Below, piece by piece: positions 7,682 to 15,265 of a DNA stretch of 19,611 nt. Numbering within the stretch: the first letter of the stretch is position 1; every line of letters begins with the position of its first letter. Source of the stretch: UBA2233 sp002347965 [NCBI: Nitrospirae bacterium UBA2233] (GTDB taxonomy: Bacteria > UBA2233); the NCBI GenBank assembly GCA_002347965.1, contig DDYN01000015.1:1294-20904 (forward strand), in the 5' to 3' direction. The notes beneath the pieces are model-generated. The model searched no databases. It was given only the letters and a program-made list of their open reading frames with translations, and was not told the origin of the DNA. Position numbers and translations under genes: made by a program.

Positions 7682-8709
7682 CCTATATTCAACACGATCT
7701 TGCCGAACTGTCTTTGATTTTTGAGGTCCTCAAGCGCCGTCGTCCCTTCTTCCAAGGAGTAGAACCTGTGGATGATGGGACGGATTTTTTTGATCCCCAT
7801 GAACCGCACGAACTCTCTAAATTCACTCATCGAACCCATCGTAGAACCGATGATAGAAATCTGGTTCCAAAAAATTCGGTTGATGTCGGCTGGCGGGTTA
7901 CCTCCCGTCGTAGCCCCGCAGGTCACTAGCCTCCCGCCCCTCTTGAGGCATTTGAGCGAGGTTCCCCAAGTTTGTTCGCCTACCGAGTCGACCACGGCAT
8001 CCACGCCTTGGCCGTTGGTGAGCTCACGCACCTCTTTTGCGACGTCCTTTAGCTTGTAGTTGATCCCGAAGTGTGCGCCTAGCCCCATCGCCCGCTCAAC
8101 CTTGTCTGTCGAAGAGGACGTGACGATGGCCCGAAGGCCCGCAGCGAGCGCAATCTGCATGCATGCAACCGAAACCCCTCCCCCGATCCCGTGGATAAGG
8201 ATCGTCTCCGAGGGTTTGATGCGCCCCCTAGTCACGAGCATCCGCCAGGCTGTAAGGAACACGAGCGAGGATGCGGCCGCCTCCTCGTAAGACGAGGCCT
8301 TGGGTAGCGCCAGGACGTTCGTTTCCGGAACGGCTACGTACTCGGCAAACGTGCCGGGAACGTGCTCGCCCAGGATGCTGAACTTTGGGCAGAGGCTGTG
8401 CTCTCCCATCTCGCAGTACTCGCAGGTTCCACAGCTTAGGCCAGGGTTGATCATGACGGGGTCGCCCCTTTTGACGCGCGTGACCCCCTCACCCACTTGA
8501 GCCACGACCCCAGAGCCGTCCGCCCCCAAAACGTGGGGAAATTGAAGCTTCAGGCCGGGCATCCCCTGGACGACCCAGAGGTCTAAATGGTTCAAGGCCG
8601 CAGCCTTGATGTTGACGAGCACCTCTCCTCTTTTAGGCTTTGGGGTTTCCACCTCCTCCAGGGCGACCTGGTCTATCTCGCCGTGGGCTTTTAAAACGAG
8701 CGCTTTCAT
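7678..8709 (-). CDS. Zinc-type medium-chain alcohol dehydrogenase/quinone reductase-like oxidoreductase
   Basis: This 343-residue MDR-superfamily protein has GroES-like and Rossmann domains. Structural-zinc cysteines are at 93, 96, 99 and 107 (CGTCEYCEMGEHSLC). PHVLGADGSG (58-67) and the nucleotide-binding turn HGIGGGVSVA (173-182) are present. The usual catalytic-zinc Cys near residue 38 is replaced: the text reads AALNHLDLW. This suggests an altered or absent catalytic zinc site, as in quinone-reductase-like members; the substrate cannot be named. The start has AGGAGG at good spacing. It lies 14 bases downstream of the aldolase gene on the same strand, so the two probably form an operon. 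Confidence 0.9.
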   Translation of the reverse strand: MKALVLKAHGEIDQVALEEVETPKPKRGEVLVNIKAAALNHLDLWVVQGMPGLKLQFPHVLGADGSGVVAQVGEGVTRVKRGDPVMINPGLSCGTCEYCEMGEHSLCPKFSILGEHVPGTFAEYVAVPETNVLALPKASSYEEAAASSLVFLTAWRMLVTRGRIKPSETILIHGIGGGVSVACMQIALAAGLRAIVTSSSTDKVERAMGLGAHFGINYKLKDVAKEVRELTNGQGVDAVVDSVGEQTWGTSLKCLKRGGRLVTCGATTGGNPPADINRIFWNQISIIGSTMGSMSEFREFVRFMGIKKIRPIIHRFYSLEEGTTALEDLKNQRQFGKIVLNIG

Positions 8710-8723
8710 TGAGAGCCTCCTGA

Positions 8724-10133
8724 CTATGAGAGTGTTTTTAGGATGTCGAGCGTGGCTTTAGAGGGGCTTCGCTCGAGCTCGATGGGGGTGATGTAGCGCT
8801 CAACAAGGCCAGTCCTGTCCCGAACGCCGAGTTTTTCGAACAAAAAGGCGAAACGGTCTTCCAGGTCTTTCCCGAAGGCCCCTTTAAAATCCTTGGGTAG
8901 GCTCCAGAATGCCCGCTTGAACGGCCCGAAAATCTTTTTCCTCGTTTTGTAGTAGAACTGTTCTTGCGTTTCGTCGGGCTTCTTTTCATTGACGAAGTTT
9001 TTATCCATGTAGCTCATCAGCTCGTGTTGGAAGTCTAACGGCAACTCGGGGTGGTCGAGCAGGAGGTTTTGGAAGCCGGTGGCCAAGTGAATCTCTGCCG
9101 TACCCCGCTTGGGGAACTCATCGAAGGCTTCGTCCGGAAGAGTAGAGGCGCCGTGCTGGACGGCCCCCGATAGCCCGTAACGATCCCTCGACAGCTTGGA
9201 GAGCTTCTCTAGCACGTCGAAATCGAGCTTGACCTTGGCGATCGTCCCGTCGGGCAGGACAACCCCGCCGTGCGACGTTCCAGTCTGTACGGATATTTTG
9301 CTGATTTCCTTGATGTTTCCCTTTGTTCGCAGCTCCTCGATAAGCCCGTCCATGAAGGCGATGAGGTCTTCGGGCGTCGAGTTCACCTTGCCCACTTCGC
9401 CGATTTCCCCGCCCACCGATACCGTAACCCCCTTGGGCTCGAGGGCCCGGATGTGCCGGACGAGCTCGGCCTCTATCTCGTAGTTGTTCCGCTGTTGCTC
9501 GGCATGGGTCGGCTTACTTAGGTCCACGACCGTCGAGGCGTCGATGTCGATGTTTAAAAACTCCGCTTCGAGCGCCTCTTTTACGAGCGCCTTAAGTCCC
9601 TGCACCTCTTTTTGGGGGTCTTGGGCAAAGTTCTTGGCGTTGATCTGGAAATGGTCGCCCTGGATGAAGACCGGTCCTTTGTAGCCCTCCTTGATGGCCG
9701 CGGCCAATAGGACCGTTCGGTACTCGGCCGGACGTTGGAACGTGTAGCCGATCTCGGATTTGGCGATCTCAAAAATGAACGCGTTCGTGTTCAGGCGCTT
9801 GGCCGCGCGGAACGCCGCGCGCGCCATATCGTACGTCATCCCGCGCAGGTTCATAGCGGGGACGGTGAACCCGGAGCACTCCCCACGCCCCATCGCCTCG
9901 TAGAGCCCCTGGATCGAGGCAGGCCAAATGCTAAGTCTTTGGGCGATGGCCCCGATAAGATAGTAGAGCGCCTCTTTGAGCGTTGCGTCTTCGGTGAAAA
10001 CGTACGATTCGACGAGTTCGTCGATCAACCCTTCTGACAGCGGTGATTCAGACGGCTCCACCAAGGATCCGGCAGAATCGAACCGGACGATACCCTTGAG
10101 CTTTTTTGCGAGGTCCGTTTTTGTCTCGATCAT
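8724..10133 (-). CDS. Class II fructose-1,6-bisphosphate aldolase family protein (long form)
   Basis: Class II aldolases carry out zinc-dependent reversible cleavage of ketose bisphosphates to dihydroxyacetone phosphate and an aldehyde. The 469-residue product keeps the family order: GDHFQINAKNF (159-169), the DIDAS segment (196-200), GGEIGEVGKV (241-250), TGTSHGG (284-290) and QHGASTLPDEAF (326-337). Likely zinc ligands are H161, E243, H288 and perhaps H327. It is longer than the usual 280-360 residues, with an added N-terminal region of about 85 residues and a C-terminal extension after about 365. The ATG at 10133 follows AAAGGAGGAATGCT and is preferred over an upstream in-frame ATG at 10169. 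Specificity (fructose versus tagatose or other bisphosphates) is not certain. Confidence 0.88.
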   Translation of the reverse strand: MIETKTDLAKKLKGIVRFDSAGSLVEPSESPLSEGLIDELVESYVFTEDATLKEALYYLIGAIAQRLSIWPASIQGLYEAMGRGECSGFTVPAMNLRGMTYDMARAAFRAAKRLNTNAFIFEIAKSEIGYTFQRPAEYRTVLLAAAIKEGYKGPVFIQGDHFQINAKNFAQDPQKEVQGLKALVKEALEAEFLNIDIDASTVVDLSKPTHAEQQRNNYEIEAELVRHIRALEPKGVTVSVGGEIGEVGKVNSTPEDLIAFMDGLIEELRTKGNIKEISKISVQTGTSHGGVVLPDGTIAKVKLDFDVLEKLSKLSRDRYGLSGAVQHGASTLPDEAFDEFPKRGTAEIHLATGFQNLLLDHPELPLDFQHELMSYMDKNFVNEKKPDETQEQFYYKTRKKIFGPFKRAFWSLPKDFKGAFGKDLEDRFAFLFEKLGVRDRTGLVERYITPIELERSPSKATLDILKTLS

Positions 10134-10193
10134 AGCATTCCTCCTTTGCTTTTTGGGTTGAGCCTGCAACGAGGCGTTTCCCTATTGTTTCCT

Positions 10194-10208
10194 ATTCTAT
10201 AGTAGAAT
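10194..10208. promoter_or_regulatory. Palindrome in the divergent promoter region
   Basis: ATTCTA-TAG-TAGAAT is a perfect 6-bp inverted repeat with a 3-base spacer, in the 104 bases between the divergent aldolase and metallohydrolase genes. Each arm reads TAGAAT (5 of 6 to the -10 consensus) on one strand, and TATAGT overlaps the centre. It may be paired -10 boxes, an operator, or both. No good -35 box is found for either direction. Confidence 0.4.
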
Positions 10209-10237
10209 GCCCGTTAGAAGAAAAGGGAGGGACTAGC

Positions 10238-11887
10238 ATGTTTTTGCGGGGCGTTTGGCGGTTGTTTTTTGGCGCTTTCCTTGCTTTTGCTCTCGGCTGC
10301 GGCGTTCGTCCAGGGGCCGCACAAGGCCCGTCGAAAAGGGTAACCTTGCTCGTTATGGCTGACCTGCACGCCCAGCTCGAAACACATCCTGAGCTGTTTT
10401 GGCAAGGACAATCCTCTTGGATCATGCCCGCGGGAGGGTTGGCTAGGGTTGCCGGCTATGTCCGGGCGTGCCGTAAGGCAAACCCAGCCGGCGTTCTTTT
10501 TGTCGACTTGGGCGATACGTTCCAGGGTTCCGGGCCGGCAAGCCTCTCCAAAGGCCGCGCGCTCTTAGGCCCTATGAACGCGCTCAAGCCGGACGTGGCG
10601 CTTCCAGGGAACTGGGAGGTGGCCTACGGGGCGCATGCGATGCGTGAGCTTACCCGGGCGCTCGAGTACCCAACGATCGCCGCGAACGTGTACGAGGAAA
10701 AAACAAAGACGCTGGTATTCCCCCCCTATATCATGGCCGAGCTGGATGGTGTTCGCGTGGCCGTCATAGGTTTTACCGACCCGGACGTCCCCAAGCGCCA
10801 GCCGCCTGGGTATTCGGTGGGGCTTGGATATGCCGGACCAGACGTGCTCGGGCCTTTTATCCAGGCAGTGCGCAAGAAGGGGGCGGACATCGTCATTCTC
10901 GCTACGCACGTGGGGCTGATCAGGGCGACGGACCTCGCAAGAAGGGTCGAGGGAGTGGACATCTTTTTGTCCGGCGATACGCACGAGCGGACGTTTGTTC
11001 CCGTCCAAGTAGGCTCGGCTTGGGTTATCGAGCCCGGAGCGTTCGGTTCTTTCCTTGGGAGGCTCGATTTGACCGTACAAAACGGCAGGGTTGTCGATCG
11101 AAGCTGGAAGCTCCTTTCCGTAACCCCGGATCGATTTAAGGAGGACGCACCAGTCAAAGAGGCCGTTACGAAGGCACTCGGTCCGTTCTCAGTCCTCATG
11201 GGGGAGGTGATCGGCGAGACCTTGGGGCCGCTTTATCGTCACGACGTGCTCGAGACCCCGCTCGATCGCGTGATCACGGATGCGATGCGCGAGGCCGCGG
11301 GAACAGAAATCGCTCTTAGCAACGGGTTTAGGTTTGGACCCGTGATCGAGCCCGGGCCGATTTTGGAGGCGGACCTTTGGAGCGCACTGCCCAACCCAGA
11401 GCCGTTGAAGGTGGGGAAAGTCTACGGCTGGCAGCTCACGTCCTTTTTGGAGGAAGAGCTCGAGCATGTCTTCTCCAGGAACCCGGATCGGCTTTTTGGT
11501 GGTTGGCTTCCTAGGTTCTCCGGAATGAAGGTGGTCTTTGAGGCGTTCGCCAAAAAGGGGGAACGGCTCAAAGAGGTTTTCGTGAATGGATCCCCCCTTC
11601 AAGAAGAAAGGCTCTACAGCGTCGTATCCTGCCAAAGGGAGGGGGATGCCCCCGATGTGCTCTGCAGAATCCCTCATGCGTTGGATACGCGCGTGCTGGA
11701 TACGGGTATTCATGAGGCGATCAAGGCCTACCTTGCCCGCCGTTCTCCGATCACGCCCCCGGAAGACGGCCGGATGGTCGCGACGGATTTGCCCAAGGCC
11801 GTCCGCTCGCAGTACGAGGCGTTGTTTGGAGTGAGCTTGGGGATGCAGCCAGCGCCCGTTCGCTTTCCAGAGTCCGGTTCGCTATAA
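10238..11887 (+). CDS. Exported SoxB-like/5'-nucleotidase-family metallohydrolase
   Basis: The 549-residue protein has an N-terminal signal (residues 1-28; a Cys at 21 makes a lipoprotein signal possible), a calcineurin-like metallophosphatase domain (about 34-290) and a 5'-nucleotidase-type C-terminal domain (about 315-500). Metal-site motifs are MADLHAQ (40-46), LGDTFQGSG (91-99), GNWE (124-127), ATHVGL (222-227) and SGDTHE (245-250). The usual GNHE reads GNWE and the usual GHTH reads GDTH. The W-E pair, the SNGFRFGP segment (361-368) and the FSRNPDRLFGGWL stretch recall SoxB, the sulfate thiol hydrolase of thiosulfate oxidation, more than classic nucleotidases. No soxAXYZ genes are present, so the substrate is open. 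The ribosome site is AGGGAGG, 7 bases from the ATG. Confidence 0.85.
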   Translation: MFLRGVWRLFFGAFLAFALGCGVRPGAAQGPSKRVTLLVMADLHAQLETHPELFWQGQSSWIMPAGGLARVAGYVRACRKANPAGVLFVDLGDTFQGSGPASLSKGRALLGPMNALKPDVALPGNWEVAYGAHAMRELTRALEYPTIAANVYEEKTKTLVFPPYIMAELDGVRVAVIGFTDPDVPKRQPPGYSVGLGYAGPDVLGPFIQAVRKKGADIVILATHVGLIRATDLARRVEGVDIFLSGDTHERTFVPVQVGSAWVIEPGAFGSFLGRLDLTVQNGRVVDRSWKLLSVTPDRFKEDAPVKEAVTKALGPFSVLMGEVIGETLGPLYRHDVLETPLDRVITDAMREAAGTEIALSNGFRFGPVIEPGPILEADLWSALPNPEPLKVGKVYGWQLTSFLEEELEHVFSRNPDRLFGGWLPRFSGMKVVFEAFAKKGERLKEVFVNGSPLQEERLYSVVSCQREGDAPDVLCRIPHALDTRVLDTGIHEAIKAYLARRSPITPPEDGRMVATDLPKAVRSQYEALFGVSLGMQPAPVRFPESGSL

Positions 11888-11888
11888 T
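11883..11888 (+). promoter_or_regulatory. Consensus -10 box overlapping the previous stop codon
   Basis: A perfect TATAAT overlaps the TAA of the metallohydrolase gene, 17-32 bases before the two candidate starts of the next gene. No convincing -35 box is seen; TTTCCA at 11864 is too close. It may drive the PPC protein and the ferredoxin/TorD genes. Confidence 0.45.
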
Positions 11889-11904
11889 TAAAAAAACAAG
11901 GCAA

Positions 11905-12525
11905 TTGGATGCACCTTTAATGCTCGATCGAGGCAAAATCCTAGCCGTATGCGTGCGTAACGGGCGCCTTTTGTCCCTTTTTGCAGGGGTTGGGCTTGGG
12001 TTTTTGATGGTTGTTGCGCAAAGCCTTCGAGCGCAAACGCTCAATCTTCCTGCGGGGGTCCAGGACCTCCTCGGGAACGTCGTACAGCTTACTCCTCAAC
12101 AAGCAGACCAACCCCAAGGGGAGGCCGTTTCGGCCCAAGGCGTTCACCTTCCCCCGCTCAAAGAAAAAGAGCCTAACAATACGCCAAGCGAGGCCCAAGC
12201 CCTGCCGTTTGCAAGGGACCTCGAGGGCCAACTTCAAGACGACGACGTGGACGTGTACGCCTTTTCGCTCGATGGCCCCGCTCAGGTGGCCATAACACTG
12301 GCTTTTCCCGAGGGTTCGAGTGGCGCCGCCATCTTGTTTGGTGTGCTCAAGCCGGATGGCAAGACGCTTTTGCCCCCTAGGGCCGTGTTCCCGGACTTTG
12401 AGCGGGTTTCGATGGTGTACGGCCTTCCAGCGGGAACGTTCTACGTCCAAGTCGGGCCGATGCCATACCATGCAAGTGGCTATGTCTCACCCCCCTATGC
12501 CGTTTACATCGAAGTGCAGGATTAG
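11905..12525 (+). CDS. Secreted protein with a PPC (pre-peptidase C-terminal) domain
   Basis: An N-terminal hydrophobic stretch at about 23-38 is followed by SLRAQ, a probable signal-peptidase site. A low-complexity linker then leads to EPNNTPSEAQAL (89-100) and DDDVDVYAFSLDG (112-124), the usual opening of PPC beta-sandwich domains (PF04151), here about 110 residues long. PPC domains often sit at the ends of secreted enzymes and bind or aid folding; here it stands alone, with no catalytic domain. The TTG at 11905 follows AAGG closely, while ATG at 11920 is the alternative and has no good ribosome site. The gene may start a transcript at the TATAAT box just upstream. Confidence 0.75.
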   Translation: MDAPLMLDRGKILAVCVRNGRLLSLFAGVGLGFLMVVAQSLRAQTLNLPAGVQDLLGNVVQLTPQQADQPQGEAVSAQGVHLPPLKEKEPNNTPSEAQALPFARDLEGQLQDDDVDVYAFSLDGPAQVAITLAFPEGSSGAAILFGVLKPDGKTLLPPRAVFPDFERVSMVYGLPAGTFYVQVGPMPYHASGYVSPPYAVYIEVQD

Positions 12526-12528
12526 CAT

Positions 12529-12579
12529 ATGAGCAGCTTAACCAGGGCTATAAGGGGAGCTGTTTCGCTATGGCGCTGA
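12529..12579 (+). CDS. 16-residue mini-ORF overlapping the ferredoxin start; leader or frameshifted N terminus
   Basis: ATG 12529 is preceded by AGGA at suitable spacing and encodes MSSLTRAIRGAVSLWR before TGA. It overlaps the start of the 4Fe-4S gene (12570) by ten bases in another frame. Its basic-hydrophobic sequence resembles the N terminus expected on such proteins, so it may be a translation-coupled leader or the true N terminus cut off by a one-base indel. Confidence 0.3.
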   Translation: MSSLTRAIRGAVSLWR

Positions 12580-13649
12580 ATCCCGCCGGGCTCGTCCTTC
12601 GAATGATGGGCCAGGAAAACGCCTTCAGGATGGAGCTCGAGCGCTGCCTTCGCATCCGTAGCCGCCTGTCTTCTTGTACTCGATGCATAGACGCCTGTCC
12701 CGAAGGGGCGCTTTCGATCGGCAAAGAGGGGTTCATCGTAAGCGAGCGATGCACCCTCTGCGGGCTGTGTATGGCGGCTTGCCCAACGGGCGCGATCGCC
12801 GTGGCCATGCAAGATACTCTAGGCTCGGGGTTTCTGACGCTGAACGATAGAAGAAGGCTGCTTGCCTGCAAGAAGCGGATTGACGAGGCCCAACTGATGG
12901 CAAGGCAACAAATGCAAATTGGTTGCCTTGGGATGCTGTTTCCAGCTTGGCTGGCTGGCCTTGCGACTCTCGGCGAAACGCCCGTGACCATCTGGGTTGG
13001 GAATTGCCAGGAGTGTGCAGAGGGCCAAAATAAGCCTTGGGCGTTCGAAGGAGATCGGCTACACATCGGGTTGCTTACCATCGAGCGCGGGGCCATGCCG
13101 GAAAACGACGCCTTCGAGCAGCAAAACCAGCTCTCTAGGCGTTCATTCTTCAGTTTTTTGGCGGGGTCTGCACAAAAGAGTGCGGCAAAGAGCGTGTCCA
13201 GCCTTCTACCCAAGGCCAAAACCAGCGACCCAGAGGCCGTTTTGGGGGTCAAACGAGCGGTGAGCCGGTCCGGGAGGCTATCCACACTTCAGGCCTGGCC
13301 GGAACTTTGGAGAGGGTTGTTCCTTCGTCCCGAGATAGACGCCGAGCGCTGCAGCGCGTGCATGGTATGCAGTAGGCTGTGCCCTACGAAGGCGCTGGAA
13401 GTGAAGGACGTTGACGGCAAGCAAGCCTTCGTTTTTGACCCCCTAAGGTGTCTTGGCTGCGGGATGTGCAAGGATGTATGCTTCGAAAAGGCGCTTTCGC
13501 TCAACCCATGCGGGCTGGATATCCAAGAGGCCGAGCTTGTTAGGGTTGAGAGGCGTCGCTGTGCCGGCTGTAGCAGGGAATGGTTGTTTGCGGGCGAGCG
13601 GACGCTATGCCCTGCGTGCGTGAAAAAAACCAAGGCCGGCCTGTTGTAA
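12570..13649 (+). CDS. Multi-cluster 4Fe-4S ferredoxin-type protein with a C-terminal zinc-ribbon-like end
   Basis: The 359-residue protein has two ferredoxin halves. The N-terminal half has CTRCIDACP (36-44, lacking the usual first Cys of the CxxCxxCxxxCP set, although C26 may substitute) and CTLCGLCMAACP (61-72). The C-terminal half has CSACMVCSRLCP (261-272) and CLGCGMCKDVC (294-304). CxxC pairs at 331-334 and 347-350 look like a zinc ribbon. Between the halves lies SRRSFFSFLAG (189-199), a twin-arginine-like motif in an internal position. The likely role is electron transfer or cofactor handling for a complex iron-sulfur molybdoenzyme. AAGGGGAG lies about 10 bases before the ATG. The TorD-like gene follows 29 bases later. 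Confidence 0.85.
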   Translation: MALNPAGLVLRMMGQENAFRMELERCLRIRSRLSSCTRCIDACPEGALSIGKEGFIVSERCTLCGLCMAACPTGAIAVAMQDTLGSGFLTLNDRRRLLACKKRIDEAQLMARQQMQIGCLGMLFPAWLAGLATLGETPVTIWVGNCQECAEGQNKPWAFEGDRLHIGLLTIERGAMPENDAFEQQNQLSRRSFFSFLAGSAQKSAAKSVSSLLPKAKTSDPEAVLGVKRAVSRSGRLSTLQAWPELWRGLFLRPEIDAERCSACMVCSRLCPTKALEVKDVDGKQAFVFDPLRCLGCGMCKDVCFEKALSLNPCGLDIQEAELVRVERRRCAGCSREWLFAGERTLCPACVKKTKAGLL

Positions 13650-13658
13650 AAGGCCGGC
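13635..13658. repeat. GC-rich hairpin spanning the ferredoxin stop codon
   Basis: GCCGGCC (13635-13641) and GGCCGGC (13652-13658) form a perfect 7-bp stem with a 10-base loop that contains the TAA. No T tract follows, so it is more likely an mRNA processing or expression-tuning element than a terminator, or it is chance. Confidence 0.3.
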
Positions 13659-13678
13659 GAACGAATTACGAAGGGGAG

Positions 13679-14419
13679 ATGATGGAAGACATCGTTCAGG
13701 CCTTTCGGGCCAGAAGAGACCTGCTCGCTTTTTTAGGCCTTTCATTCTACAAGGACCCTAGTGAAGAGCTCTTGGGTAGCTTAGAGGGTGTTGTCCAAGG
13801 GCTCGGGGCGCTAGATAGGCTAATCCAGAGCGAGCGCTACCAAGAAGGTCTAGCCCTTTTTGGGGACTTTCTCCAAATGGCCGCCAAGGAGAAGGACAAT
13901 AAAGAACTCCTTAAGGAAGCGGCGACCGAGTACGCCAAGCTGTTCATCGTGCCTCCGGGTGTTTCTGCAAAAGAATCGCCCTATCCTTACGAATCCCTGT
14001 TCACGGGCAAACACAGGATGTTGATGGGCGAGCCAAGGGACGAGGTTTACAAGGCCTACTGGATGGCCAAGCTTGAGCTCAAGCAGGAATCGAACGAGCC
14101 CGAGGACCACTTAGGCCTTGAGCTGCTGTTCTTAGCGAGGCTCTCGGAGCGGATTGCCGACACGCTCGAGGAGAAGGGGCAAGATGGCATTGAGGAGGCC
14201 CTCAAAGACGTCTCGACCTCGATCGAATTCTTGAAGGCCCATCCGTTGAGCTTCGTGGACAAACTCTCCGAGCTTGTCCTTGAGCAAACAGGGCATTCCT
14301 TTTATCGAGGCCTTGCGCTTACGTTGCCGTCCTATCTTCGCTTCGACCTTGCCTATCTCGAGGAAGCAAAGGAGCATTTTCTGGAAAGCAGACAGGAAGG
14401 CGAACAACAAGAGCAATAA
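13679..14419 (+). CDS. TorD/DmsD-family molybdoenzyme chaperone
   Basis: Members of this all-helical family bind the catalytic subunit of DMSO-reductase-type molybdoenzymes, guard cofactor insertion and Tat export. The 246-residue protein shows EYAKLFIVPP (84-93), SPYPYESLF (100-108) and the signature EPEDHLGLEL (140-149), with the E-P-x-D-H core intact. The start is ATG 13679 or 13682, directly after AAGGGGAG; longer frames to 13580 would overlap the ferredoxin gene. Placement directly after the 4Fe-4S gene supports a joint role in maturing or feeding a molybdoenzyme, but no such enzyme is in the window. Confidence 0.87.
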   Translation: MMEDIVQAFRARRDLLAFLGLSFYKDPSEELLGSLEGVVQGLGALDRLIQSERYQEGLALFGDFLQMAAKEKDNKELLKEAATEYAKLFIVPPGVSAKESPYPYESLFTGKHRMLMGEPRDEVYKAYWMAKLELKQESNEPEDHLGLELLFLARLSERIADTLEEKGQDGIEEALKDVSTSIEFLKAHPLSFVDKLSELVLEQTGHSFYRGLALTLPSYLRFDLAYLEEAKEHFLESRQEGEQQEQ

Positions 14420-14446
14420 TACAATAAGGAGCGTGGAGGGGCGGAA

Positions 14447-15265
14447 ATGCGCGTTTGGGCCGCTGCAAGCTTGCTTTGGGTGAGCGTTATTGCTTGCCTT
14501 TGCCTTCCGTCTGCACTTTGGGCGGAGCCGAGCTGGGAAGAATCGTGCATTTACCCCCTCTTGCATGCCTGGGGTGGACGTGGGCCGTTCATTTCCTGCG
14601 AGATAGACACGGAAAAGGCCGTGGGGCGTGCAACCTACGAGGGCGGATACACGATGGAGCTTGAGCTTGGAGAGCCTTCCGTCGTCTCGCTCGGCATCCT
14701 TGGCTATCCGAGGGTGTATTTCCACAATGACGCGCTTCTTTACACGCTCGTTCCGGAAAGCGTGCCTATCGATGGGCGGAATGCGCTACGCTACACGGTG
14801 ATAGACGCCAACGGGCAAGCTTACACGTACCGCGGAGTTTCAGACGGCCAGAGGCTGCTCTTGGAGGTTGGCTGTCCGGACGGTTCGCTCGCCCTCTACG
14901 ATTTTCCTACCCAGGAAGGTGCGGAAGAGGGTATAGGTATAGATGAAGGGTTTGCCTGTTTAGAGCGTTCTTACGCGCAGGCCTTGTCCCATGGGGTGCA
15001 AGTACCCGCTGTACCGGCCCAGCCATCCCTCGGTGCGTCCCCCAGTGCTTCAACCCCGGCCCCTACAGTGCCGGCCCCGACCCAGTCCCAGCCGCCAAGG
15101 CCCGTGCAGGCCCCTGGCATTCCCCCGCAGCAGGTCCCGACGCCCCAGTCGCCCCCTGCTGGTCTGCCTGTTAGCCAGGGCGACGGCTGGTACCCGATCG
15201 AGCCCCTAAGTCCAGGCTGGGAGGAGTGGGTGCTTATTATGTCGCGCACAGGGCCTAACCATTGA
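14447..15265 (+). CDS. Secreted protein with a proline-rich C-terminal region, unknown function
   Basis: A clear signal peptide (about 1-26, ending ALWA) precedes a beta-rich region of about 150 residues with paired cysteines (34, 51, 143, 171). A Pro/Ser/Gln-rich stretch at about 187-242 then leads to a short Trp-containing end (GDGWYPIEPLSPGWEEW). Proline-rich tails of this kind often span the periplasm or wall. The start has an excellent purine-rich site (GGAGGGGCGGAA). The gene converges with the GlcG-family gene and overlaps it by 11 bases. No family is recognised. Confidence 0.75.
   Translation: MRVWAAASLLWVSVIACLCLPSALWAEPSWEESCIYPLLHAWGGRGPFISCEIDTEKAVGRATYEGGYTMELELGEPSVVSLGILGYPRVYFHNDALLYTLVPESVPIDGRNALRYTVIDANGQAYTYRGVSDGQRLLLEVGCPDGSLALYDFPTQEGAEEGIGIDEGFACLERSYAQALSHGVQVPAVPAQPSLGASPSASTPAPTVPAPTQSQPPRPVQAPGIPPQQVPTPQSPPAGLPVSQGDGWYPIEPLSPGWEEWVLIMSRTGPNH

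Noticed and set aside
14991-15249. Frames on both strands across the proline-rich coding region
   Set aside because: Shadows of biased CCN/GGN codons; no ribosome sites or family text.
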